In this document: positions 53,100-64,000 of the stretch, one piece after another
How the letters are laid out: the number at the start of each line of letters is the position of its first letter
How positions within the stretch are numbered: the first letter of the stretch is position 1
Assembly: GCA_039654915.1 (NCBI GenBank)
Contig: CM077596.1
Span: 45,878,501 to 45,942,500 of the forward strand
Reading direction: 5' to 3'
DNA: 64,000 nucleotides
DNA from: Aquilaria yunnanensis
Lineage: Eukaryota; Streptophyta; Magnoliopsida; Malvales; Thymelaeaceae
The notes under the pieces: model-generated
Told to the model about the DNA's origin: nothing
Database searches by the model: none
The model's input: only the letters and a program-made list of their open reading frames with translations
Program-made: the position numbers and the translations under genes

Positions 53100-55579
53100 T
53101 ACAAGTAATGAGTTTATTAACCTAGAACATGTATATGCATATGTTGCTTTAGCTTTACATAACTGGAAATAAAGAAACAAACACTTTAGAAACTGCCATG
53201 AATTTAATCAACAAAATTAAAAAAACAACCTAAGCCAAAAGTCCAGTTTCTTAAACTTCAAGCATTAACTCTATGTACATCACAAAACTTAACTTAATGT
53301 GCACCTAAAAGTAACTTTAGTGTTTATATACACTAACAAGTCTTGATAGCACTTGTTTATACTAGAGGCATAACTCGGTACTACTAGTATCCAACTTACT
53401 AATCACATCTGATATCACCAATTAAATTCCACCTAAACTTAGGGCTCTAGTGATGGAATTTCCACCTTCCTTGGGCACCTTAAACCTCTAACTATTAGAG
53501 CGAATCAAACAACTTAATTAGCTTTTCTTAAAGTTTAACAAATAATATTAGAATCAAGAATGATAGAAAATACATAATACATGCAACAAAGTCTTGGCAT
53601 AATAGCATTTTCTTGGTGTTAAGCTCAACAAAGATATAAGATGTACAACATGAAACTTAAAGGGATGATAATTCAATTATTCTCAATAAGGAATTTACAA
53701 ACCTACAAGGAAGATCTTTAGGGCCCAACATATATAATAATATAATGCAATTTAAAGTGAGCTCTTTATGTTCCGATGTCTTAACTAATGGCTACTAGTA
53801 TAGTTCTGTGGTGGGGAACCCATCCCCAACATAGTCATTCTTACAGGAGCATTACTATTGACTTAGCAAGCCTAGCTTACCACTTACTTTACCCTTACTC
53901 ACATTGTACATGAATTCTTCTTAAACTTGGCAGCTCATTCTTGCCAAGCTAGGTAGGTTAGGTAGAGTACTCTTGAGCCTCAAAGCCCATCTTGAATAAC
54001 TAGTACCCATATGTTTAACTAGTACTCAAAGCCTTAAAGCTATTTCTTATCCACCTCTTACTCCCTTAATTAATACATTTTAAAAAAATATAATTCATTA
54101 ATTTAAACTAGCTTAAACTTAAAATCCATTACCTGGAATAATCAAAGCAAGCAAACACTAACTTTAGTGTCCTTGTAGTTTCGATTTTGTGCTTTTTTTT
54201 ACATCCTCTATAGTACCTTGAGTAATATCCTATAATTGATCGTTTAAAACATAAATAAATCATACCATAAATAAATCATGCTTGGACCAATAATTAACAA
54301 TTCCCAATGTGGTTTAAATGAAAAACTTAATCCTTACATTGGACTTTATCAACCTGCCCGTAATACATTTTCTACTTAACGGAATCCTTTTTTCCTCTTT
54401 GCTTATTGTAATTAATTAAACAAGAAGCAACTTCTTAACTATTTCCCATTATTTCCAACAACATTAGCCACATTTAAGCCCTAATAAAAATCTAGAAAAA
54501 TTTGAAAATTAAACATAGGAACTAATCTTCACAATGTTCACATACCAATGCACTCCATTTTTAGCTTATTCTTGCTTCTATTTAACAATTTCACTTAGCA
54601 ACAATAAAACAATATTAATTCTAGCTCTTTCTCTGAGCCATAAACATCGAAACATGACAAACAAAATAAAACAAGAGCAACATCGTTCCTTGGCTATCTA
54701 ACCAAACTCAACTTTCTTGTGCTTTAGGTTATTTTCCAAGCTTTTTATGCTTGGTTTATTTTACAAGCAAGCAAGGAACTCAATTTAGCAATCATTTCTA
54801 GAAATTACCGAACAAAACCAGAATTTTAGAAGTTCAGGGTAAATTAAATAATTACTTACTTGCAACAACTGAGCTCAAACATAGCTCCTTATGCAAGAAC
54901 ATAAGATTTTCACCCTAAATCCTATTGATTTTGTGCTTAATTCAATTGGATGAGCTAGCTTGGAGCTTCAACCATGGTGTTCTCATGGAATTTCAAGAAA
55001 GAATGAGAGTTTTGGGTGTTTGGGTTAGAAGGAGGTGAATGAATAGGCATACTTAGCCTTCAATACCTAACATCCTTAGACACATGTGGCATGAGCATAG
55101 TCCCTTAATTGTCCTTTCTATTTTCATGGGTCTTTGTTTGTAATAGACTAGATGGTTTAGGACCAGAACTAGCATTAATCCACACCATAATCTACACTTT
55201 AATTATACATCTAGGCCCATGCTTTTAGGAATGTGCAATTTAGTTCTCATGTACCTAAGGGTCACACTTAAATCATGAACAATCTAGTCAATTCATAACT
55301 TCTCAAGGACAAAAAGGAATAAAAAAAATCATAATACCTCAAATTCAATATTTCCTATCCTCTATCTAGCCACAAAATAAAAATGGGTTACTATGTGAAA
55401 TAATGAAAATGTCCTTCTAGGCCCAATTTTGCCTAAATGACAAATTTTACCCATTTTAAGGTACTATAACTTCATTAAACTAAAATTTTGCTAGCAATAA
55501 TTATTATAAGTATATAAAATTACTAAAATTACTAAGGTTACCTTAGTAATCCAGCTTTAGGACTTTGAGAGTCATTACA
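53100..55579. mobile_element. Probable solo LTR or LTR remnant
   Basis: The right end GAGAGTCATTACA at 55579 has the typical TGTAATGAC terminus of a plant LTR when read on the minus strand, followed by TCATG. No matching left flank was found, so the left limit is approximate. The interior has no frames and shares blocks in inverted orientation with 27705-30540. Confidence 0.4.
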
Positions 55580-55584
55580 TCATG

Positions 55585-57245
55585 ATAACAATTCAATGGC
55601 CTCTTACCCCCTAGATTTTCTTCCATACCATGGTATAGTTATTGCTACCCGTACTGATCTACTAGAGCAAATGAAGAATTATTTGACAATTTATCTATTA
55701 GTTCAAGTGGTTGACAGGAGAAGGTACACAACTGCATTTTTTCAGTCTTATATCTTGTTAGTATTGTGCCCAAAAGCCAATTATAAGATGTTTGTATTTT
55801 ACACATTGAGTCATAATATTTTATTAAGGCATCATTCCAATAATTGTGTTTGTTATTTGTTTCTGCATAACATAATCAAACATAATTATAACCCTAGAAT
55901 CATAGTATTATTAAACGTCCATGGTCTAGTATTATTGTTGGAGTGGGTTACAATAATACATAAAGACTAGCATATGTGGAGACCAATATGAGATATGTAG
56001 TCTACATAGGGGTACAAGTTAAAGAATTTGTGTATTGGACCAACCCACCATGAGAACGCTACTTGGATTGTTATATGAATGTCATAAATGAGTCTCATAG
56101 TGGCCATGGTATATGTAGTTTTTTTACCGAAGATCATCAAGGTTCCCTACACTTAAGTCATATACTTTGATACTTTCTTTTGTTGCCCGAGTGAACATGA
56201 AGGTGATCATTGAGTATGTCACATATCATGTGAAGGGTTTTGTATGATCAAGATGAGATTTGTCCTTCATATGTAATAGGAGTGATATTTTTAGGCCCCT
56301 TAATAGAGTGAGACTAAGAAAATGCATGACCATGATTGGATGAGTTGATATACGATACCAATGTCATCAGTTTAAGTTAGTCCACTTAGTAATCAAGAAA
56401 CCATAGATTGGGCTATACTAGAGTGACACATTTTATGTCTTGTATTTGGTCTTGATATCTTGGACAAAAGGACAATAGCATATACGGATAATGATCATAA
56501 ACGTTTAATTGAATCACTGACTATCTTGTCACTTGCGTAGCAATGATGTGTTGCTAGACACCGCTCATTGTTTATGATCATAAATATGATTTATGATCAT
56601 TGCCAATGTGATAGAAGCCTATTGGGTTGCACACATTGAGCCAATTAGGTTATTTGAGTGTATGGGCCAAATTGTTTGGGTTTTGGTTTCATAATAATTT
56701 CAGATTAATAATTGGGCCAAAGGTTGAGCCATTAATTAAGCCTAATTGGATTAGGGTTTTGAAACCCATTAGGATTAGGAGTTGAGTCTCACTATAAATA
56801 CATTATATAGTGAGAATTTCGTAGCTCTTGCCCTAACCTTTCTAAAGACGAAATCAAAATGGTTCTGAAGGTTCCAGCTACACTCTTCTCTTATCATTCC
56901 TTGAAGGATGCAAGCTAGCACTACGGGTGTAAGAGGAACATATCTGCCAGGACGTGGTGGAGGCATGGTGATCCTGAGAGGCTTGTGTGGATACCATAGA
57001 GAGCTTGAACACGTCAACTGTTCAAGTTTTATGATTCGACTCAGCAGTTGGCTGAAAGATCTTAACCGAATTAGGTATAAAATTTTTTAATACCCAATTT
57101 ACCCTGTTTTACTTGGATCCTGGAAGGTTTTGATTATATTCTACTTCATTTGTTTGGCCCCCAAAACCTAATAGATCTAGCATTCTTGATAAACTAAGAA
57201 CAATGTTATTATGCTTATCAAAGCAAGCTACAATTGATTCATTAT
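55585..57245. other. Repeat-like DNA, possibly a Copia LTR fragment
   Basis: TGTTGGAGTGGG at 55936 resembles a Copia LTR start and a TATA-like ACTATAAATACATTATATAG lies at about 56790, but no matching end or duplication was found. No gene is supported. Confidence 0.3.
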
Positions 57246-57614
57246 ATGCTTCTAGAGTTGGTCTAAGTTAATCAAGGTTAAGCTAGAGGCACCGCAAAAC
57301 ATGGATGGTGCTCTTATCCTTATTTAGAAAGTTCAGCTTAATTTACATGGTACAGATCATGATTTCCTAACTAGTTGTGTTTAGGTGCAAGTGCATGGTT
57401 TGCCTTTAATATGGCAGAATTTGGAAACAACACATGATATTGCTTAAGGACTTGGTCATATCTTGGTCATTAATTTAGATGATACTAGTGTGCATCATGG
57501 GAATTTCATTAGGTTGAAAACTATCATCAACGTTGAACAACCTCTACTCCTTGGTTTTACTTAAAGACCATCATATGGAGAACCATCTGGATATCTTTTT
57601 TCTATGAAAATGCA

Positions 57615-57670
57615 TTCAAAATTTGCAAGCATTGTTGATGCATTGGACATTCTAAATCTCTTTGTCACGA
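57615..57670 (+). pseudogene. LINE ORF1 zinc knuckle remnant
   Basis: The frame reads KICKHC, a stop, then CIGHSKSLC, i.e. C-x2-C-x4-H-x4-C with one position replaced by a stop. It is the CCHC knuckle that follows DUF4283 in plant LINE ORF1. Confidence 0.65.
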
Positions 57671-59635
57671 AACTCTTCCAAAATTTTCCCAAGCTATCAA
57701 TGATAAACTCTTGTGGATGTAGGTAATGGATTTCGACAATACTAAGGTGGATTATTATAAACCTTGTTTTACTAGCTCTCTCTAAGCTCTTGACCATTTG
57801 CAATGATCGACAACATTTAGGAATTTTGAAAGTCATCAAGCACTTTTCATAGGATTTTTGCCCTTGAGGTAGATGCACCTCAATATCAATCTTCCATTAA
57901 TGATCTTGTGGATCAGTGATTAATAGATGAAATTATTGCTCCGATTAAAATAGAGGGCAATGCAAATGTTGCTAATGATGAAGTTGTTTAAGGCCCTATT
58001 TGGTTGGGACCTCTTCCTCCAAAGGATGATTAAAATATTGAATAGCAAAAAAATGCTGAGTTAAATCGAAAGGAGGTTGAAAATGAAGAATCAAATGGCA
58101 TTTAGAATGAGGAATTCGTCACTAGTTTGCAAGAGGCCTGACAGCATCAGCCTAATTATAGTTCTGGTTCTAAGACCAAATCAAATCCCATAGAAGCCAT
58201 TGTAGTTGGTTTGGGCTCTTTTCGTGATAAATCTTTAGGCTCATTTAATGGCCCAATTATGGTCTCTTGCCTTTTTGTGAAAGTCAAACCAAGTAGTTAG
58301 GGGTTTTGTGTAACGTTTACGTTAGTTAAACTCAAGTCCAAAGGCTTATTCTTGTGTTGGTTTTAAGAACTCGTTGGATCACTGTCGTTTGAATTTTGGT
58401 TTTTCTCCTCATCCTTCTAAAAGACAGAAGCTAATGATTGTTTGTAACCATTTGTTTGGTATTGGTTGAGGCAAAAGCAAAAGAATCCCACCAGCAGTAT
58501 TCTTGCAGAACTTTGCTAATTCTTTGTCAAATTCTGTAAATCAAGTTGTACTTGATCTAAGTAATCTATTTATTGGATATTCAGATCAACAACATTTGTT
58601 TGTAGATTGTCTTCATCACAATAAATGAAGGCCTAAAGACTAGTTGAAGTGATTTAGCCATCCAGTGTTGTATGATTCTAGCTATCCTAGGAAGAAATCC
58701 AAAATGGTGGAAGCTATGTGGTCTAGGAAAAGGCCTTGCAGCGGTTCCAGTTTGGAGACGATGCTCCTTCCAAAGAAATGCTCTCATTTTCTTCCTGCTC
58801 TAGATTACTTTTCTTTTGGTATTATGTTGGGTATACTTCTGGTCTTTTGATTGTAGGGATATCTACTTTTAGTGGCAGTTCAGTTCTAGTGAGAAAAGAA
58901 GCCCCTACTTCTGGTCATAAGGTTCAAATGGATTATGGTCTTCACTTGGTCTAATTTTAGAGATGGATAGGAATTGGTTTTTTAAATTTTGTATGAAGCA
59001 TCCTATAATGAATATTGGTTTGGTCTATTTCCTAGCTTCAAGTAATTAAATCTTGCTATTCAGTGTTTTGGTCATGCCCTAATTGGACAATGTCTCGGAC
59101 ATTGTCTTTTATCACCTTGCTAGAAGATTTGAGGTTTTTTGGGGCAGATATGGTAGGTGCAATTAGTTTGGCTTCAACCTTTAAGGGTTAAAAAATGTTC
59201 TAGATGGCAAGTATGTGCTCTTAGTTAGTTCCTTCCCTTCGACAATGGAGTAAAAATTCTATTGCTCCACTTAGGAAGGAAATTAAATCAATTGAAAGGC
59301 AACTTGAACTAGTTCAATTTACCTCCAATATGTTAAGCTTTCATGTTAGAATAAAAAGCTTCAGAATAAACATATTACCTTATTAGCTGATGAGGAGTTT
59401 CGCTAGGCCCAGAAATCTAGAACCTAATGATTGGTGCTTAGGATAATAATACTATATTCTTTCATATTTCATCTCAGACTTAAAGATTAAGTTCATTAAT
59501 TTTAGCACTATAGCTTAATGATGAATCCTAAATATATGATGTGTTCATTACACTATAAAGAAGCTCAAATAGTGCTATACTCTTCCATCTCTAATTTTTT
59601 TTTAGACCAACAAAAAAAAAACTATTTTGATCCCA

Positions 59636-60000
59636 TTCTTAAAGGAAAAGATTAAGAAAGCATTGTTTGACCTGAGTAACTTGAAAGCCTCAGGGCTTGA
59701 TAGTATTACTCCTTTGGTGTTTAAAAAATACTGATATATTATGGGCGATTCCATTTTAGAGGCAGTACTATCCTTCCTTAATGGTGGATATATTTTAAGA
59801 CAACTTAACTGTACCTTCATCATTCTGATCCCTAAATTTTGAGGTGCACATAGAATTAAAGATCTCCACCCAATTAGCCTTTAGAATGCCCTTTACAAAG
59901 TAATTTTCAAAGTATTGCGAACCAGTTAAGGCCGATTATCTCATCCCTTGTCTCAGATTTCTAAAATGCTTTCATACTAGGTTTATCATATTCAGGATAA
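59636..60000 (+). pseudogene. LINE reverse transcriptase remnant
   Basis: The pieces SGLDSITPLVFKK, GDSILEAVLSFLNGGYILRQL and a FIILIPKF followed by a broken RPISL-like stretch are diagnostic of the N-terminal part of the non-LTR reverse transcriptase. Frames are interrupted; the YADD box region is not recognisable. Confidence 0.7.
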
Positions 60001-61466
60001 TATCATAATAACCCATGAACTTTTTTAAACAATAAAGTGCACGAAGGTTAGAAGCCGGCCCTGAGGTTTTAAAGCAATTTTGAAGTTAAACATTCGAAAG
60101 GCATATGGTAAGATTCATTGGTCTTTTGTGGAAAAGGATTTTGCAGTATGTAGTTCCTTGATGCTTGGGTGGATCTTATAATCTTGTGCATTGCCTTTGT
60201 GGCATATTTTGTCTTGGTCAATGGAGGCACAATAGATTGGTTCAATCTGTAAGCTGGCCTAGATTAGGGAGATCTTTTTTTCCCATACCATTTCATGGCC
60301 TTCTTAAGTTATCACTTGAATCTCCAATTACCCGGTAGTCTATTGGGCTTAAAGGCTGGTCATAATGGGCCGTCTATTAACCATCTGTTTTTTTGTAGAT
60401 GATTGTTTCCTTTTCTTCAGACCAACTAAAACAGTTGTTAGTACCATTAGGAATGCCATAGTTTGTTTAAGAAACTAGCAGGCCAAGAAGCTAACTTTAC
60501 CAAATCAGAATTGAAGTTTAGTAAGAATGTCCCTATCAAGAACTTTGCACCTTTATTCAGTTCCCAGTGAACAGTAATATTCTCTACTATTTAAGTGTCC
60601 CATTTTGTCAGGATTTGTCCAAAACCTCATCCTTTAATTTCCTTTTGGGCAAAATCACTAACATCTAGACAATTAGAAAATAAAGATTTTGAGCAATTTG
60701 GGCCACTTAACCCATATCCACTCTAATTTGACATATTTGCTTGTCTACATTATGTCATTGTTCAAAGTTCCAGTGATGCTATTTGATAAGCAATTTTGTA
60801 AATTAGTTAAGTTTAGGTGGTCAGGTACTCAGGATAAGAGAAGTTTTTCATATGAAGAATTGACATTTCTTAATGCTTCCTAAAAGATGTGGGAGGTTTG
60901 AGCATCAAGGACCTGCGCCTATTCAATCAGGCTCTAGCCAAAAATTTTTTAAGGATCTTTACAAGTAACCACAATACGTTGGTTAAAAGAGTTTTAATGA
61001 CCAAGTTTGGCAACTCGCTATTTGTTTGGCATGTTGAAGCCCGAAGTAATCTTTCTCTGATTTGGAAAGGCCTTTTGTATAGTATGGCTATGTTGGGTCA
61101 TGAACATGGTATATAAAAGTTATGGTATGATTCCTGGATTTCGAGTTATCCTCCTACTGTTCTTAGAACGTTATGTCTAGCATTCATGTTTCACAAAAAT
61201 TTGAAACTAGCAGACCTTGCATAGGGAGACTTTCAGGACTAGGGATTTCATTTTCTCTATGTTTCTAGCTCATATTGCACAAATATAATCCAATCCTCCC
61301 CCCTCTCACTGTGGCAGGTGAAGACTCCATCTATTGATCTAGTGATACTTCTAGCCAATATTCTTCAAAGAAGAGTTATATTTGTAGCTTGCTTAGTAGT
61401 CCAGATTTTATTCAGATCTTGGGATACTCTAGTCATGGCCTTTTATAGGACCCCCTATTTTCTCAT

Positions 61467-61775
61467 GTGTTCAAGGGAATGTCGGGCTTTTGTCTTCAAA
61501 AAAATTTAAAGTCTTTCCATGGAAATGCTTCTTTAATGTTCTCCTTTCAACTGCTAGTAGCTCATGAAAGTTTGGTGAATCCCATTTGTCTTTGTTGTCA
61601 GAGTCAAGAGAAGTCTCTTCTTCATTTATTTTGGGGTTGTTACGGCTTATATGATTTATGGGGAAAACTTTTGTGCACATCCCTTGTTAAGAAATTTCCT
61701 CTTTTTTCAGGCCTAGTTATTGGATTTTACTGCACACCTAAAGGATATTCCAGATTGATTGGCTTTTCTTCCTAG
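61467..61775 (+). pseudogene. LINE zf-RVT remnant
   Basis: The frame contains ICLCCQSQEKSLLHLFWGC followed by a YDLWGKLL segment. This is the C-x2-C...H-L-F-x2-C pattern of the zinc-binding domain that follows reverse transcriptase in plant LINEs. Confidence 0.7.
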
Positions 61776-61999
61776 TCTTCACGCATTGCACTATTTACCT
61801 AGACAGAAATGAATTTTATTTTTGGAATTCTACTTTGAATGTTATATCTCTTTGTCTAAGGAAGGATGCCTTGTTTCAGATACTCCATTCAGTGAGGGAG
61901 TTTGAGCACCATTCTGCTATCTTTGCTTTTAATCCTTTGTGTTAGACTTAGGGACTACACAAGTGTTGGATAAATTTTGGACTGCCTCAATGCTTTGTC

Positions 62000-62269
62000 A
62001 TGGATTGGTCTTGGCGCCAAGAGTTAGGCTTAGGGGCAATGGCTTGGCTTTGGATAAGAATGAATGCTGCTTTGAGATTGTGCAAAGGTCTGTTGTCTTT
62101 GGGCCATGTTTTTGCATTGGAAGCGGAAATTCTTGCAATTCAAGAGGCCGTTATCACATCTCTAAGGCTAAGACTTCGAAATATCACCATACTAACAAAT
62201 TGCTTTCAATATTTGAATGATTTAAAGGGTAAGATGGGTTTGGGTCACTTCATGTCAAGCATTGTTTAA
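62000..62269 (+). pseudogene. LINE RNase H remnant
   Basis: The frame includes NAALRLCKGLLSLGHVFALE, then AEILAIQEAV, matching the E-A-x-A-L-x-x-A helix of the C-terminal RNase H in plant L1 elements. The first catalytic strand is too altered to identify. Confidence 0.55.
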
Positions 62270-62683
62270 TCCATCACGAATCCAATGAAGGCCTTGGATC
62301 ACTGCATCCTACTGGAAGTTCTTTTCCAGCATATTGCTCCAGCTCATACCTATACTACTTTCTTTCTTTCTTCTTATAATTAATCTAATTATGAATATAA
62401 AAAAAGGACATTTTCTTGGCCGTCATTATATATCTACACTGATTGTTCCTTTGTCACTAAATGTTTTATTGGAAAAACCAACTTATTGCTTACACATGTG
62501 TGTGTCACAATAACCTTATTGGGACTCATTCTCTTTGTAGATAACAGTTTCATCATCTATTCCGACAGTAAGTTTATCTGTTAGTGTATAGCTTTTACAA
62601 CACAAAAATATGTGTTGTGAATTTTACTGGGATGACATATTTCAGTTTCATAATTATTAATGGCTCACTTGTTTGTTATTATG

Positions 62684-64000
62684 TGTGGCAACGTCGGGTT
62701 TTCTGGAGTCGCCACCAATCGGTTTTCGCTCAGGTCGATTGGATACCTTAAAATATGGTCTGCGAGAGTTCGGGGATCGGGAGTACGGTTACGCTAAAAC
62801 AATATTGTTATAGGGCCCAAAATTGGCACCTTAGTTGATTTTAATTTTGTTTTACTTTGCTTTAAAAAAATTCAGTTAATTTTCAAACTAGAAATTTTAA
62901 CTGAATTAGTTGAATGTGGATTTTTGGAAATTAATTTGTATAGAATTTTATACTTCCGAACCATGGACTCTGCCGAGTCATTTGGACACGGAAGATTTTG
63001 ATTCCGAACCATGGACTCTGCCGAGTCATTTGGACACGGAATTTGGTGAAATTTTAAACAATTTTATCCATATTGTAAAAATATGGATTTTTATCTGTTT
63101 ATTTAATTTGTTTATTTTAAAAAGTTTGATATTTTCCAAACCGTAGATCCTACCGGATCATCCGGATATGGAAATTGATTTATCGTAATTATTTAATTCT
63201 TATTATTATGAAATTAATTTTTAAATGGTAATTCTTTTTGTTTATGAATGATTTTTAATACTAACTAAAAAATTTATCTTTATATTTTTTACTTCTTTTT
63301 TTTACTTTCTTTTTTTTTTCTTCTTTTTTTACTTATTTTTACTTCTTTTTTTTAATTTCTTTTAATTTCTTTTCTTTTCTTTCTTTTTTATTCTTTTCTT
63401 TCTTTCTTTGCTTTTTCTTTTTCTTTCTTTTATCTTTCTTTTCTTTTTCTTATATTTCCTTTTTTTCTTTATCTTATCTTTCTTTTATTTTTCTTTCTTA
63501 TCTTTCTTTTATTTTTCTTGTCTTTTCTTTCTTTCTTTTCTTATCTTATCTTTTCTTTTATATTTTTTTTATCTTTCTTTTCTTTCTTATCTTTCTTTTA
63601 TTTTTGTTTCTTATCTTTCTTTTATTTTTCTTATCTTTCTTTTTTTTCTTGTTTACTTTTTTTGTTTTTCTTGTTTAATGAAAGATATTTATTATTTTAA
63701 AGGATTACTCAATTTATAAAAGAATTAAAAAAAATAATAATTAATTTTTATTTAATAAGAAGTTAATTTAAAAGAATTAAAGAGTTTAAAAATAAAAATT
63801 TTGATCATGGTACGGGGCGTTGTTACTCAGCCAGACCCTCTTCACCAGGTGAAGCAGCTCAAAAGCGGGCACGAGACAGTTTCCAGCCAATATACCATGA
63901 ACTAAAAATTTTTATTATTTTTTATTATTTTTTATTATTTTTTTATTATTTTTTTATTATTTTTTTTTTATTAAGAGAATCAAAAATTTTAAACAAAAGA
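62684..64000 (-). repeat. Third copy of the Ogre-type LTR, cut by the window edge
   Basis: The start TGTGGCAACGTCGGG and the segment GAGTCGCCACCAATCGG match 23744 onward, and the hairpin modules and the 94-nt block follow in the same order. Divergence is clearly higher than between the other two LTRs, with extra pyrimidine expansion, so it is a different insertion of the same family. The 5 bp before it are TTATG. The orientation matches the first element. Whether a full element follows is outside the window. Confidence 0.9.
63270..63660. repeat. Expanded CTTT-rich pyrimidine tract in the third LTR
   Basis: Nearly 400 bp of C/T with few purines (CTTT, CTTAT and CTTTTATTTTT units). The homologous tract at 24386-24475 is only about 90 bp, so it has expanded here. 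Hydrophobic open frames across it are compositional. Confidence 0.85.

Larger units (their letters stand above)
57250..62406 (+). mobile_element. Degenerate L1-like LINE retrotransposon
   Basis: On the plus strand, relics appear in the order expected for a plant LINE: a DUF4283-like segment (VQVHGLPLIWQNL near 57380), a zinc knuckle (57625-57670), an endonuclease region too decayed to place, reverse transcriptase pieces (59680-60000), a post-RT stretch (60890-61100), zf-RVT (61490-61670) and RNase H (61990-62270). Stops and frameshifts are everywhere. An A-rich run near 62400 may be the 3' tail. Confidence 0.8.

Noticed and set aside
61939..62269. RNase H-like frame as a separate gene
   Set aside because: It follows zf-RVT and reverse transcriptase relics in the order of a plant LINE and is fragmentary.
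63408..63719. Hydrophobic 103-codon frame rich in Phe and Ser
   Set aside because: It is a translation of the CTTT-rich pyrimidine tract in the LTR.

Overview
The window is nuclear DNA of a plant, most likely a eudicot: intron-bearing genes with GT-AG introns, AT-rich intergenic DNA, plant MITEs, SINEs, a degenerate L1-like LINE and Ty3/gypsy elements of the Tat/Ogre type. The species cannot be named from the sequence.

1-27704 is dominated by one giant LTR retrotransposon on the minus strand, about 28 kb with its nested insertion; roughly 0.6 kb of the 3' LTR lies off the left edge. In element order it has a 4.0-kb 5' LTR (23744-27704), a primer-binding site, an extra first ORF, gag-protease, a 198-nt intron whose removal would keep gag-pro and pol in frame, pol with a second (archaeal-type) RNase H and an integrase, a long accessory region, a polypurine tract and the 3' LTR (1-3327). 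The tRNA-Arg-type primer site, extra ORF1, intron and dual RNase H place it in the Ogre part of the Tat lineage. The two LTRs are nearly identical, so the insertion is recent, yet ORF1 has a frameshift and pol one in-frame stop.

The accessory region (3341-14298) is the most interesting part. It holds four tandem ~0.82-kb units, each encoding a small basic protein with a four-cysteine cluster that resembles the cysteine-rich nucleic-acid-binding proteins of carlaviruses; an intronless LOG-type (cytokinin-activating) gene whose upstream sequence is homologous to the upstream sequence of the cysteine-rich genes, including a shared TATA motif; and about 20 copies of an 86-bp hairpin-bearing minisatellite beside the polypurine tract. 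One cysteine-rich gene is split by a 2.9-kb solo LTR, two are shortened by stop codons and one is full length. I infer a captured accessory cassette that could act on host growth or silencing.

27705-55600 is a gene-poor host segment with two good genes: an intronless four-EF-hand calmodulin-like gene (32027-32521, CML26/27 type) and a nine-exon gene for a DUF1295/steroid-reductase-like membrane protein (44813-48685, minus). The pair recalls the Arabidopsis CML27-At1g18180 and CML26-At1g73650 neighbourhoods. Around them are foldback MITEs with 9-bp target duplications, a hAT-type element, a Tourist-like element, SINEs and LTR remnants.

57250-62406 is a decayed LINE on the plus strand (zinc knuckle, reverse transcriptase, zf-RVT, RNase H remnants). 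At 62684 a third, more diverged copy of the same Ogre-type LTR begins and runs off the right edge.
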